Assembly (NCBI GenBank): GCA_905199855.1
Contig: CAJKHY010000004.1
Location: 1 to 64,000 of the forward strand
From: an uncultured Clostridium sp.
GTDB lineage: Bacteria > Bacillota_I > Bacilli_A > RF39 > UBA660
Direction: 5' to 3'
Length of the DNA: 64,000 nucleotides
In this document: piece by piece, positions 34,600 through 44,060 of the stretch
Position numbering within the stretch: the first letter of the stretch is position 1
Layout of the letters: each line of letters opens with the position of its first letter
Made by a program: the position numbers and the translations under genes
Notes under the pieces: model-generated
What the model was told of the DNA's origin: nothing
Databases searched by the model: none
Seen by the model: only the letters and a program-made list of their open reading frames with translations

Positions 34600-37054
34600 A
34601 AGTACTTAATATTCTTTTTTTAATTAATTCTAGTTCTTTAACAAGGGTGGTAATATCTTTTCCACCTCCTTGAGCAAAGTATTTGCTACCATTTCCATTA
34701 CCTCCAGTTTTAACAGAGATGCTGTTTACTATTTCTCCGCAGTGAATAAGTTCGCTTGTCGAGTTGGTAGAGCATAGGAAGTTAACAGAGTTATTATCAA
34801 CATTTGCTAATAGGATAAAGTAATTATCTAGTCTATTCGCTAGGGCGTCGATAATGATTCTTAATATTTCTTTATCATATCCTTCAGTAATGGCTATGAT
34901 GATGTTTAAATCTTTGTAAGTAATTTTTTCATTTAGGAATAGATCAATATTATTTAGAGCATTTTCTTTTTGAGCTAAAAAGAATGCTTTTTCTAATAAT
35001 AATGTTTTTTCTTGAATTAAAGATAATTCATTTTTGTTGAATACGATATCTGCATAACTAGTGGGTTTAGAGTTATCAATGTTAATGTTATAATCTAGTT
35101 TAATATTCATTAGTTTTGCTTTATCTAGGATGGTTTTGGCTTTGGATAATAGTTTTACCATTTCACTATTATATGGTCTTATTTTGGAAAATAAGATAGG
35201 ATAAATGTTATTATCAACGGCTCCTTCAATACGATATGTGTTTAGGCCTTTGTTTTCCACTAGTGAAAGGGCTACTTTTGATATTTCACTTGTATTATTT
35301 ACAAATGTACCATCACATATTATTTTTGTATCACCAATAGTTATGAGTTTTACTTCATCAGTAGTATACAAACCATCTTTATTAAGATTTTTGATTTTAG
35401 ATAGTTCTTTTTGGTTGATAATTGTTCTTTTTATGTCATAGTCTTTTTTTATTTCTTCATTTATTTTTTGTTCTATTTTAATGATTATTTCATCACTTAG
35501 TTTACCTTTATATTCAAAGTCGTATCTAAATGTTTTTGACGTTACTTTTGTCATTTTTGAAGTGATACTGTTACCTAGCATGGTGGTTATGACATGTTCA
35601 AGTAAATGTAAGGCAGTATGGTTTTTGTTTATGTTTTTTCTTTTGGAATTTAGGACATGGGTTAAAACAGTATCTTTGTTATATAATGTTCCTTCTAGGA
35701 TACGAATTTTAATAATACTTTGATTATTTATTGATTTGATGACGTCTAATACTTCTATTTTAACATGATCATTTTTGATGTATCCTGTGTCTGATTCTTG
35801 GGTTCCACTGCTAACATAAAAGGGATTTTCTTCTAGGATAATATAGCCATCGCTTTCTAGTTTATTTACTTTTTTGTTATCTTTAAAAATGGCTATTACT
35901 TTGGTTTCTAAACCTAATTTATCATAACCTACAAAGGTATCTTTGGTTTTAAATGATGCTATTTCAGGTGCAAAAAGGTCAATATCTTCGTTGTTGTTTT
36001 TAATGTTTTTAAGGCGATTAAATTCATCAATGTTTACTACTATATTATTTTCTTTAGCACATTCATAGATTAATTCAATAGGCATATCGTATTTGTTATA
36101 AAGTGTAAAAAGAATTGCTTTATCTAAGATTTTTTTGCCTTTTTGGGCTTTAATCTCGGTAATTCCTTCTAAGATGTTTTTTTGTGATTTTGCTTCGATG
36201 TTATTTATTTTATGTTTTATTTTTGTGTTATTTATTTTGATAAGGGGATATATTTTTTTGCTGTTTCCCACAGATATGTTGATAAGTTCTTGTAAGAATG
36301 GATGGTTAATGCAAAGTGCTATGCCATCTTTGAGAGCCTGTTTGATGAGTAAATCCACTTCTTCTTCATAATTCATAGCGATTAGGAAGGGAATTGTTTT
36401 AGCATTTTTTGTAATGCGTTTGAATTCTTTTTGTCCTAGATATGGTCTTTTGCATATATTTTCTAGTTTGTTTATAAGTGGACCATATATTTCGCTTTGA
36501 TAAGTGTCATCTATTTTATTCATGACTATAGATATTTTATTTAGATATAGATAAATTAAATCTTGGTTTGTTTCTCCTAAAATGATGTATCTTTGATTTT
36601 CTTCTATTTTGTGTTTGTCAAAAACATTGCCATATTTTTCTCCACGGTCATAATAAATAATCGTGTTTTTTAAATCTTTTTTTAGGATAAAGTTTTTCTT
36701 GTTTCTTACCTCTTGTAATAAGGCATTGGAACTATTGTATAATAATTCATCAATGTGAAATATTAATCTATCTGGGTCTAAATCAAAATATTCATCATTG
36801 GTTAAAATGTCATATATGCTTGATAGTTGTTCATGATTGTTAGAAATTATTAGTAAATCATTATATTCATAATCAGTTTCTTTTTTTATGATTACAGGCA
36901 TTAGGGTAATACTGTTTATTTTTAGGTTATTATCTAGTTCTTTGACGTTTGTAACAAGGTTTACTTTATTATCATAAGGGATGCTAAAATAATGATTATT
37001 TGTTTGATTTTTGATGTATTCATTGCAGATGTTATAAATATTTATTTTTTCCAT
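34598..37054 (-). CDS. Alanyl-tRNA-synthetase-like protein lacking recognisable catalytic motifs
   Basis: Residues from about 220 to 818 follow AlaRS order. A helical tRNA-binding part comes first, then the editing domain with NHTALHLLEH (His479, His483), and a C-terminal DHHA1-type end with KTGGNGNGSKYFAQGGG. The N-terminal 200 residues are diverged: I see no class II motif 1, 2 or 3. In the editing site the usual CGGTH is CDGTF (Cys580, Phe584), so one metal ligand is lost. It is therefore probably an AlaRS paralogue or a very diverged AlaRS, not a normal one. The start at 37054 has GAGGTGG in front. It overlaps the kinase-like gene by 13 bp. Confidence 0.75.
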   Translation of the reverse strand: MEKINIYNICNEYIKNQTNNHYFSIPYDNKVNLVTNVKELDNNLKINSITLMPVIIKKETDYEYNDLLIISNNHEQLSSIYDILTNDEYFDLDPDRLIFHIDELLYNSSNALLQEVRNKKNFILKKDLKNTIIYYDRGEKYGNVFDKHKIEENQRYIILGETNQDLIYLYLNKISIVMNKIDDTYQSEIYGPLINKLENICKRPYLGQKEFKRITKNAKTIPFLIAMNYEEEVDLLIKQALKDGIALCINHPFLQELINISVGNSKKIYPLIKINNTKIKHKINNIEAKSQKNILEGITEIKAQKGKKILDKAILFTLYNKYDMPIELIYECAKENNIVVNIDEFNRLKNIKNNNEDIDLFAPEIASFKTKDTFVGYDKLGLETKVIAIFKDNKKVNKLESDGYIILEENPFYVSSGTQESDTGYIKNDHVKIEVLDVIKSINNQSIIKIRILEGTLYNKDTVLTHVLNSKRKNINKNHTALHLLEHVITTMLGNSITSKMTKVTSKTFRYDFEYKGKLSDEIIIKIEQKINEEIKKDYDIKRTIINQKELSKIKNLNKDGLYTTDEVKLITIGDTKIICDGTFVNNTSEISKVALSLVENKGLNTYRIEGAVDNNIYPILFSKIRPYNSEMVKLLSKAKTILDKAKLMNIKLDYNINIDNSKPTSYADIVFNKNELSLIQEKTLLLEKAFFLAQKENALNNIDLFLNEKITYKDLNIIIAITEGYDKEILRIIIDALANRLDNYFILLANVDNNSVNFLCSTNSTSELIHCGEIVNSISVKTGGNGNGSKYFAQGGGKDITTLVKELELIKKRILST

Positions 37055-37602
37055 TTATTTTCCACCTCTATACATATTCTTTTTGTTTCTTTTTCTAAGT
37101 TTTCTAAGTTATTATTTACTATTTTATAATTATAGTCAGTATAATTATCTAAATCTATTTCACTGATATCATTTTGTTCTTGCTCTGTTAAATCGGTTTG
37201 AAAATTAGGCCTTGTGATGTGAATTGTTATTACTTTTGAAAAATGTTTTTTTAAATGAGTGATTTCTTTTTTAAAACGAACATCACCAATTATAATAATG
37301 TTAGCATAATGAGCATAGATATTAATGTCTTCAATTAATCTATCTATTAAGAAGAATTCTTTATTCATATCAATACGAATATAATTACCTAGCTCTTGTA
37401 AAAATGAGCGATTTTTATCACTGTCGGTAATGTTATAGTCTTTAATTTCTTTGGCATAATATTTTAAGTATTTTGCAAACGAAGTGTTAACTACTTTAAG
37501 ATTATGTTCTTGATAATATGAAGCAATTAGGTTACTTAGTGTTGTTTTGCCTTGTCTAGCTTTGCCACATATTAAAAATATTATTGGTTCAATACATTTC
37601 AT
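37042..37602 (-). CDS. P-loop kinase-like protein, resembles dNMP kinases
   Basis: This 186-residue protein has a P-loop (CGKARQGKTT) near residue 12. The later IIIIGDVRFKKEI, and RPNF, resemble the DVRF and R-rich motifs of deoxynucleoside monophosphate kinases of phage type. It is soluble. The substrate is not clear; other small P-loop kinases are possible. It overlaps the AlaRS-like gene by 13 bp (GAGGTGG in its end serves as that gene's ribosome site), so the two are co-translated. It has only a weak ribosome site itself (GGATAGTGG). Confidence 0.6.
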   Translation of the reverse strand: MKCIEPIIFLICGKARQGKTTLSNLIASYYQEHNLKVVNTSFAKYLKYYAKEIKDYNITDSDKNRSFLQELGNYIRIDMNKEFFLIDRLIEDINIYAHYANIIIIGDVRFKKEITHLKKHFSKVITIHITRPNFQTDLTEQEQNDISEIDLDNYTDYNYKIVNNNLENLEKETKRICIEVENKWKK

Positions 37603-37666
37603 AATACCACTATCCTAATAACATTCTATCATATTTTTTTTTATTAAACAAGAAAAACAAGCAAAA

Positions 37667-38110
37667 TTATTGCCTATTTGCTTTAGTTAGGACTTTAAAA
37701 TCACTTGTTATTTCTTCAATATATATTTCTTTATTTAATTCAATATTTTTTAATTCTAAATCAATAATTGTAATGATATCTATTTTTTCTTCGATCGAAT
37801 CTACTAATTCATGAAGTATATCATTTTCAGTAATTACTTTTTCTACAATAATTGTTTTTAATTGTTCTACTTTGAATGGTTCTCCATTTATAAAACGATA
37901 TAATGTATCAAGGTTACTGATTTTGTCTCTTAAGTTATTTATATCTACTTCAATTGATTTAATTTTATTTTTTTTGTTTCTTATAATTTGTTTATTAATC
38001 TTATTTTTTTGTTCTATTCCAAGTCGGTATATTGCTTTATAATAAATAAGTAATCTTTCTATTTCTATTTTATATACTTCTTTATTTGTTTGAAAGTGTT
38101 TTAGTTTCAT
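37667..38110 (-). CDS. Coiled-coil-like hypothetical protein
   Basis: I do not recognise this 147-residue soluble protein. It is highly charged and helical, with a Lys-rich stretch (KQIIRNKKNKIKS) followed by heptad-like spacing, then Glu/Ile-rich segments. It starts at the ATG at 38110, 9 nt after AAGGAAT, and lies 4 bp after the stop of the AI-2E permease gene; an earlier ATG at 38131 would overlap that gene. It is probably co-transcribed with the permease. Confidence 0.6.
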   Translation of the reverse strand: MKLKHFQTNKEVYKIEIERLLIYYKAIYRLGIEQKNKINKQIIRNKKNKIKSIEVDINNLRDKISNLDTLYRFINGEPFKVEQLKTIIVEKVITENDILHELVDSIEEKIDIITIIDLELKNIELNKEIYIEEITSDFKVLTKANRQ

Positions 38111-38114
38111 AATG

Positions 38115-39263
38115 TTATTCCTTAATTTCAATTAATTTATATTTTTCATTTATAAAGACAAAGAGTACTTTAAATAATGAAATGATCGGAGTAGAGATAA
38201 TCATTCCTAATATGCCAAAGAAATAGCCAAATACTAATAAACCGACAATGATGATTACTGGATGTAATTTCATGGTTTTGCTCATTACAAGCGGTTGAAT
38301 AAAATTGCCTTCAATTCCTTGGATAATGATGTTTACTATTAAGACTGCAGTGCCTACTAGTGGTCCTTGGGCATATCCCACTAAAACAGCCGGAGTTGCA
38401 CCGATGTAAGGTCCAATATAAGGAATGATATTAGTAACTGCACAGAACAAAGCAAATAGTAATGGTGCTTTTAGTCCTGCAAACCAGAATCCTATGGCAC
38501 AAGAGAAGAAAATAATTGATGCGTCAATAAGGGTTCCCTGTACAAAGTTTTTTAAGGTTGTATCCATTTTTGAACAAATATCATCTATTGTTTTTTGATA
38601 TTTTTTTGGAATAAATGAAATAATCTTTTTAATTGAGTTATCAAAGTCAAATAATAAATATAAACCAATAATCATACCAATTACAAAACTCCATAGAGTT
38701 GAGAAAAATGTTTTAATAGTATTAACTAACATTTCAGGTAATTTTGCTGTGAAGTTAGTTACTAGAGTTTCTATTTGTTTGTAGAAATCTAATTTGGTTG
38801 AGGTTATATCAAAGTTAGGAGAAGAAAGTTTGTCAAAAATATTATCAGTGTATCCTTTTAAACTATCTAGATAACTAGGAACACTTTTAACAAATGAATT
38901 AAGTTCATCTAGTAAAATAGGGATTAGTGAAGACATGACAAGATAAACTATTACTAAGAAGACAATGTAGGTAAATATTGTTCCTAGAACACGGTTAACT
39001 CCTTTTTTGTTTAGTTTATTTACTATTGGGTTTAATAACCAGGCGACAAAAACACCTATAAAAAGTGGCGATATAACAGCTAAGATATTACTAATAAATT
39101 TAAATATGCCCCACTCGGCTAAAACTTTAGTAGATACATACAAAACAAGAACAATTACTAGAACAAAAACTATTTTTAACATAACATTTAATATTTTAAT
39201 GATTTCGTTTAGTTTTTCGTAGTTAATTTTTTCTTTATCATCATTTTTAAAAATCTTTAACAC
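38115..39263 (-). CDS. AI-2E-family (PerM/YdbI-like) permease
   Basis: This 382-residue polytopic protein has about seven to eight transmembrane segments and the family-typical sequence GPYIGATPAVLVG, then QGIEGNFIQPLVMSKT and PVIIIVGLLVFGYFFGILGMI. Members have been linked to autoinducer export, Na+/H+ antiport or unknown transport; the substrate cannot be given. I chose the GTG at 39263 behind GAGGTG; an in-frame GTG at 39272 is possible. Confidence 0.88.
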   Translation of the reverse strand: MLKIFKNDDKEKINYEKLNEIIKILNVMLKIVFVLVIVLVLYVSTKVLAEWGIFKFISNILAVISPLFIGVFVAWLLNPIVNKLNKKGVNRVLGTIFTYIVFLVIVYLVMSSLIPILLDELNSFVKSVPSYLDSLKGYTDNIFDKLSSPNFDITSTKLDFYKQIETLVTNFTAKLPEMLVNTIKTFFSTLWSFVIGMIIGLYLLFDFDNSIKKIISFIPKKYQKTIDDICSKMDTTLKNFVQGTLIDASIIFFSCAIGFWFAGLKAPLLFALFCAVTNIIPYIGPYIGATPAVLVGYAQGPLVGTAVLIVNIIIQGIEGNFIQPLVMSKTMKLHPVIIIVGLLVFGYFFGILGMIISTPIISLFKVLFVFINEKYKLIEIKE

Positions 39264-39349
39264 GTTAATCACCTCATATAATTATAATTCTATCATAGTT
39301 TTCCCTATTTTATTATAATAATTTATTATTTTTGTAAAATTTGTCATTT

Positions 39350-39388
39350 TTTATAGAAAATAAGAAGTATAGGGGTTCACTTCTTATT
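39350..39388 (-). terminator. Terminator of the cohesin/dockerin-like gene
   Basis: A perfect 10-bp stem (AATAAGAAGT / ACTTCTTATT) spans the stop codon at 39377-39379; the minus-strand tail is TTTTC. Confidence 0.75.
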
Positions 39389-42151
39389 TTTCTTTTTATT
39401 ATTTATATTATCATTGTTATTATTATTCTGTTGTTTAGTATCTTTTTTAGTTTCTTTTTCTTTTAGATTATATTTTGGTTCTTTATCATTATCTTCGAAG
39501 ATTAAATATAGTAAGAAACTAATCGTGGCTATAATTAAGATGATTAGGAGTAATCTTGAATTATTGCTTGTTTCTTCTTCATTTTTGGTAATATCTTTTT
39601 TTGCTTCACTTTTTCTAGTAACATTTAGAATATAATCTTTGGTATCACCATTCTCAGCTTTTACTTTAATGATTATTTTGTTTTGTCCTACTTCTAAGTT
39701 AGAATCTTCGATGGTCACTACTGATTTTACGTGTTCTGCGATAGCATTAATATCTAGTCTTTTTACTGAATAATCTACTTCTATGTTATATTCTAGTTTG
39801 TCTTTATCAAATTCAATATCTATGCCTTCAATAGTAAGTTCTTTTAAGTTAGTATTGTTACTTCTTCTATCTATTTTAATTACTTCAATAGTATATGTTT
39901 TAATATTACCGTTTTCGGCAATTACTGTGATAGGAATAATTGTTTTGTTACTATTTAATTTATACTCTTTAAATCCACTGGTAGTAGCATGAATGCTTTC
40001 TAACACGCCATTTATGTTTAGTGTATCCTCAAAATAATCAACATATAAAATGTAATTAGTGATGTCTTTATTGAATGTTTTATCTAAAGTTCCTTTATCA
40101 AACTTAAGTTCTTTGATACTAGCATCAGTATCTAAAGGTCTAGCAATATTAATTAATACTGAATTGGTTTCTTCATTTTCTAATTCTTTGGAATTTCCAT
40201 TTAAGGCCATGAGTAAGTCAGTTACTTTAATGTTTGCACTTCCCTCTTTTAATGTTTCAAAGGTAAATGTTATAAAGTTACCATCAGTACTAGTAAAATC
40301 TCCAAGATACATAAATTTTCCATAGTTATCTTCATTAATAACATTGATATTTCCTAACCAGTTATCATTGATGCTTACTGATTTGCATTTTATTAAATTA
40401 TTATTGAATGTTAGGATACCTTGAATACCATTGATAGAATTTTCTGTTAGATTTTCTATTTCTAGAGTTATTTTAAATGTATCTCCTACTCTTAAATTGT
40501 TTTTGTTACTTGTAATTTTTGTAATTATTTTGTTTTCAGTTTGATAAGTTGGCTTTTCGTAATCATTAAATGTGTCCACATTATCTTGATTTTTTAAAAT
40601 ATAATAAGTCTCAGTCGCATCTAAGATATCAACTTTATTGTCTTGGTTAACATCACTAGCAAGGTAATACTCATCACCTAGAGTAGATATTTCTAGTCCA
40701 AGAGAAATCATTTCTCTTATGTCTTCTATATTTATCATACCATTTTCGCTGATAACATTACCGCGTACGATAAGGTAATATTCCCCAATGAGACTGTTAT
40801 AGTTTGTTAAAACTTTCATACCTGTTTCTAAGTAGTCATCAGAACTGGCTAGTTCACCATTTTTTCTATAAACAGATATTATGGTGTTAGGAAATTTTTC
40901 TTTAAACTCACTTACTAGGACTTGGTTACTGATAAGTAAATCTTTATCAAACGTGCCATCTAATCCATAGATAATACTTATTTTATTATCTTTTACTTGG
41001 TAATATGAATTAGCATTTAATCCATTTCTGTTGATGTTTAAATATTCATCTAAAGATAAATTATTAATTTTATCTATGTATGATTCTAGTTCTTTTTTTA
41101 TTTCTTCATTGAGTGTATTTTTATCTTCTTCATTTAAAGCTTTATAATTAATTAATTTTGTTCTTAACTTATTAATATCATTTAATGTTTCTTCATCTAA
41201 GATAAAATAGTCATTTAAATTAGTTACACTAGAGTTTTTAGAACTTATTTCGATGGTATCATTTTCTACTAAATTATCTTTACTATCATATAATTTTAGT
41301 TCAATGTTATAATTACCATTTATTAAATTATCTATGTTTACTATGTTATTAGTTTTAATAATTTGTGTAGTTAAATGGGAATAAGTGTCTATAAGATAAC
41401 CATTTACATAAAGATTAAAATGATATGTTTCTTTTTCATTTAAATTGCCTACTTCATAATGAAATTTAATATCAATATTTGAGGCAATAGTATTATCTAT
41501 TTCATAGATGTTTTCGTTCTTATATACTTCTTCACCGCTTGGATATGTTACTTTATCAAAGATTAGTCCACTTCTAAAATTGGTAACTTCAATTTTAAAG
41601 CTATTGTTTGTAACTTTTTGATATCCACTCATATCTAGAGCCATTAATTGTTCTTTTAATATTTCTAGTTCAATATCAGTTTTGGTATTTAAATTTTCTC
41701 CATTCAAGGTAATATCACTTACTTTGTAGATGGATAAGTTAACTTCATATATACCATTTGCAGAAGAAATATAATCATATGGTATTATTTTGTTAATTTC
41801 TTGGTTAAGAGATAATCCTTTTTTGAAATCAACTATTTTTTTTGTTTCGTGAACATTATCTTTATCCCACTCTCCATGGAAATTAATATCTGTTTTTATT
41901 AAATAGTTTTCACTTTCTTCAAATGAATTACCATTTAATTTAAAGTAGTAATTATCTATATTAGTACTTTGATCAAACGTGTAAGTGGTATTATTTTGTA
42001 TTTCATCATATTCACCTTCTAGTGAAGTAGATGCTTTTATGGTTAAAATAGGATTCATATCGGCAAATACTTTGACTAAGGGTGCAATGTCTGAGAATAA
42101 TAAAATAAATGTTAACAACAATTTTGTAAACTTATTAAAAATTTTTTTCAT
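39377..42151 (-). CDS. Membrane-anchored surface protein with cohesin-like, dockerin-like and cadherin-like domains
   Basis: This 924-residue protein has a signal peptide (to about 31) and several beta-rich regions. A dockerin-like calcium repeat, DVNQDNKVDILDA, lies near residue 500. A cohesin-like segment (GDTFKITLEIENLTENSINGIQG) follows. Two cadherin-like beta-sandwich repeats then appear (IKELKFDKGTLDKTFN, and LKELTIEGIDIEFDKDKLEY). It ends in one transmembrane helix and a long Lys/Asn tail, with no LPXTG motif. Only one calcium loop of the dockerin pair is clear. It is probably a surface scaffold or adhesin. The start at 42151 has AAGGAGG. Confidence 0.8.
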   Translation of the reverse strand: MKKIFNKFTKLLLTFILLFSDIAPLVKVFADMNPILTIKASTSLEGEYDEIQNNTTYTFDQSTNIDNYYFKLNGNSFEESENYLIKTDINFHGEWDKDNVHETKKIVDFKKGLSLNQEINKIIPYDYISSANGIYEVNLSIYKVSDITLNGENLNTKTDIELEILKEQLMALDMSGYQKVTNNSFKIEVTNFRSGLIFDKVTYPSGEEVYKNENIYEIDNTIASNIDIKFHYEVGNLNEKETYHFNLYVNGYLIDTYSHLTTQIIKTNNIVNIDNLINGNYNIELKLYDSKDNLVENDTIEISSKNSSVTNLNDYFILDEETLNDINKLRTKLINYKALNEEDKNTLNEEIKKELESYIDKINNLSLDEYLNINRNGLNANSYYQVKDNKISIIYGLDGTFDKDLLISNQVLVSEFKEKFPNTIISVYRKNGELASSDDYLETGMKVLTNYNSLIGEYYLIVRGNVISENGMINIEDIREMISLGLEISTLGDEYYLASDVNQDNKVDILDATETYYILKNQDNVDTFNDYEKPTYQTENKIITKITSNKNNLRVGDTFKITLEIENLTENSINGIQGILTFNNNLIKCKSVSINDNWLGNINVINEDNYGKFMYLGDFTSTDGNFITFTFETLKEGSANIKVTDLLMALNGNSKELENEETNSVLINIARPLDTDASIKELKFDKGTLDKTFNKDITNYILYVDYFEDTLNINGVLESIHATTSGFKEYKLNSNKTIIPITVIAENGNIKTYTIEVIKIDRRSNNTNLKELTIEGIDIEFDKDKLEYNIEVDYSVKRLDINAIAEHVKSVVTIEDSNLEVGQNKIIIKVKAENGDTKDYILNVTRKSEAKKDITKNEEETSNNSRLLLIILIIATISFLLYLIFEDNDKEPKYNLKEKETKKDTKQQNNNNNDNINNKKKNKK

Positions 42152-42184
42152 TTAAACCTCCTTATATTTAATGTAAAGTTTTTT

Positions 42185-42216
42185 AGAATTGATATTTGGT
42201 TTCGTTTATCAATTCT
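42185..42216. promoter_or_regulatory. Hairpin in the leader of the cohesin/dockerin-like gene
   Basis: A perfect 10-bp stem (AGAATTGATA / TATCAATTCT) with a 12-nt loop lies 34 bp upstream of the start codon. With no T-run close by, it is more likely a leader element or operator than a terminator. Confidence 0.4.
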
Positions 42217-42340
42217 GTAATCATAATTAGGTGTTGTCTACACTCATGTTATGTTGTACTAAGTATAGCATATTATTTTGACATTTTTTTGCATTTTACA
42301 CAAATTTTACATTTTTTTGCCAAAAAAAAGATAGTTATTA

Positions 42341-42388
42341 TAAACCAAACCTCGTTTCTTTGACAAAGTAGAAACGAGGTTTGGTTTA
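42341..42388. repeat. Perfect 19-bp inverted repeat with 10-nt loop
   Basis: TAAACCAAACCTCGTTTCT (42341-42359) is exactly complementary to 42370-42388. GTTAT/ATAAC outside can extend it with a bulge. A T8 run lies about 11 bp away on the minus strand, so it could be an old terminator of the decayed ORF next to it. Confidence 0.8.
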
Positions 42389-42470
42389 GATAACCACTAA
42401 GGGTTTTAACATTGTAATAATAATTTCTTTTCTTCCACTTAAATTTTGGCATTTGTTAATGGTTAAATTA

Positions 42471-42793
42471 TCATATATATTGTGTACTTCCACCATCTTT
42501 GTATTTTACTTCTTTATTTGTATACTTATATATTTCATTTATATAAATCTTGTTATTGGTAAGTACTTCTTTTAATTTATTTTTTATTTGTTAAGATATC
42601 ATCAACGCAAATAGATAGATATCTATCCTGTTCTCTTTAGCAAAGAAATATTCTTGCTTATCGCAGTGCTCTTTATAAATGGCATAACTTGATTTTCTTT
42701 TTTTATTTTTCGTGAAAAAAATTAAGGTAATTAAAATAATTAGGATAAAGGCTTATGATAAGATGATAATTGTTTTTTGGTTTTCGATTTCAT
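42471..42793 (-). pseudogene. Decayed ORF of a small membrane protein
   Basis: After AGGAGG and an ATG (42793), the minus strand has about 107 codons that read like one protein only if frameshifts and stops are ignored. One frame gives KTIIILS, a TAA, AFILIILITLIFFTKN (a membrane helix with a basic tail), then KEHCDKQEYFFAKENR. Another frame gives RYLSICVDDILTNKK. The first frame then resumes KEVLTNNKIYINEIYK and ends QYI. The gene upstream of rpsD may thus be a lost small membrane protein. It cannot be translated as it stands. The rest of the 1-kb gap holds two hairpins and the rpsD promoter. Confidence 0.5.
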
Positions 42794-42989
42794 AGTTCCT
42801 CCTACTTGTATTCTACTACAAATAATAGATAAATAAACAATATGGCGTTATAATTAAAATCATTTATTTTTAACGTAAAAATCTAGGAATTATAACGGCA
42901 ATAGCAAAAGCATATAATAAAATATTTGTTTAAACTATCTTATCCACATAACTGTGGATTCTTTTTTTTCTAAATTAAACATATTTTTG

Positions 42990-43018
42990 TTGACAACTTC
43001 ATAATTATTTTATATAAT
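42990..43018 (+). promoter_or_regulatory. Consensus promoter of rpsD
   Basis: TTGACA, a 17-bp spacer and TATAAT: the best sigma-A match in the window. Confidence 0.85.
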
Positions 43019-43024
43019 ACTTAT

Positions 43025-43162
43025 GCATTTGGCAGCGTTTCTTTAAATAAAGTAATGTGTTATGATACAAGTAATTTGTAGCTGCACAAAGGAAAGTACA
43101 AGAATAAACACCCTACTATTATTGAAGAAATCTCTAAATAGTATTTTAAAAGGAGGAAGACT
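43025..43162 (+). promoter_or_regulatory. rpsD 5' leader, candidate S4 autoregulatory RNA
   Basis: The predicted leader is about 138 nt, long for a ribosomal gene. GCAGC (43032-43036) can pair with GCTGC (43081-43085) around an inner stem CTTT/AAAG, and a pyrimidine-poor tract then leads to AAAGGAGG. In B. subtilis, S4 represses its own leader; I could not match the known fold in detail. Confidence 0.4.
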
Positions 43163-43768
43163 ATGGCTAGATACACAGGCCCAAATAACAAAAGAGCTCG
43201 TCGTGTTAATTTCTCTATCTTAGAAAGTGGTAAAGATATTGCTAAGAGACCTTATGGTCCTGGTCAACACGGAAAAGATAGAAAAAGAAAACCATCTAAC
43301 TATTCACTTCAACTTCAAGAAAAGCAAAAAGTTAAATTTATTTATGGTTTAACTGAAAAGCAATTCAAAAGAACTTTTGATGATGCTGGTAAGCTTAAGG
43401 GAGTTCATGGTGAAGATTTACTTAAATTATTAGAGAGTAGACTTGATAATTTAGTATATCGTATTGGTTTTGCTAGTACTAGAAGAGGTGCTAGACAATT
43501 AGTTAATCACGGACATATTACTGTTAATGGTAAGAAGGTTGATATTCCATCTTATAGAGTTCATGTTGGTGATGTAATTGGTTTAAAAGATAATTCTACA
43601 AATCATGGCGGTGTTGAAATAGCTCTTGCTAATGCTCCAAAGAGAGTTGACTTTATTTCTTATGATGAAGCTAAGAAGCAAGGTACTTATTTAAGACATC
43701 CAGAACGTAGTGAGTTAAATGCTGATATTAACGAAGCATTAATCGTAGAATTTTATAGTAGGGTTTAG
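43163..43768 (+). CDS. rpsD: 30S ribosomal protein S4
   Basis: This 201-residue protein is ribosomal protein S4, which binds 16S rRNA early in 30S assembly. The N-terminus (MARYTGPNNKRARR) and the S4 RNA-binding domain (LLESRLDNLVYRIGFASTRRGARQLVNHGHI) are clear, and so is the end, NEALIVEFYSRV. The start has AAAGGAGGAAGACT in front. As in many Bacilli, the gene stands alone with its own promoter, outside the S10/alpha operon. Confidence 0.98.
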   Translation: MARYTGPNNKRARRVNFSILESGKDIAKRPYGPGQHGKDRKRKPSNYSLQLQEKQKVKFIYGLTEKQFKRTFDDAGKLKGVHGEDLLKLLESRLDNLVYRIGFASTRRGARQLVNHGHITVNGKKVDIPSYRVHVGDVIGLKDNSTNHGGVEIALANAPKRVDFISYDEAKKQGTYLRHPERSELNADINEALIVEFYSRV

Positions 43769-43788
43769 TAATAAGCTCTACTTTTTTT
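43758..43788 (+). terminator. rpsD terminator
   Basis: GTAGGG pairs with CTCTAC (one G-U) around the stop codon, followed by seven T. Confidence 0.75.
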
Positions 43789-43821
43789 AAAAAAAAAAAG
43801 AATAGATAAGGCTCTATTCTT
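43788..43821 (-). terminator. Terminator of the spore-protein gene
   Basis: AAGAATAG and CTATTCTT form a perfect 8-bp stem, followed by ten T on the minus strand, 14 bp after the stop codon. Confidence 0.85.
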
Positions 43822-43834
43822 AATTTATTTAAGC

Positions 43835-44038
43835 TTACTTAGATTGAGTATAATTACTACCACTTAATTGATTTTGTCCTAATCTAACTAAACGTTTAGT
43901 AATTTCTCCACCAACTGAACCATTAGCTCTTGCAGTTGTATCTGGTCCTAAGTTAACACCAAATTCGTTAGCTATTTCGTATTTCATTCTTTCGATAGCA
44001 TTTTTTGCTCCTGGAACATTTAATTTACTATTGTTCAT
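43835..44038 (-). CDS. Alpha/beta-type small acid-soluble spore protein
   Basis: This 67-residue protein binds and protects DNA in dormant spores. It carries the two family signatures: [10 protein letters not shown] around the GPR cleavage site and [16 protein letters not shown]. The length is normal. The start at 44038 follows TAGGAGGTGAAAAACG. A sigma-G-type promoter lies just upstream, so expression should be limited to the forespore. It shows that the organism is, or recently was, a spore former. Confidence 0.97.
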   Translation of the reverse strand: MNNSKLNVPGAKNAIERMKYEIANEFGVNLGPDTTARANGSVGGEITKRLVRLGQNQLSGSNYTQSK

Positions 44039-44060
44039 CGTTTTTCACCTCCTACATTAA

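Noticed and set aside
42341..42388. Active terminator
   Set aside because: The stem is perfect but the nearest T-run is 11 bp away, so it is listed as an inverted repeat only.
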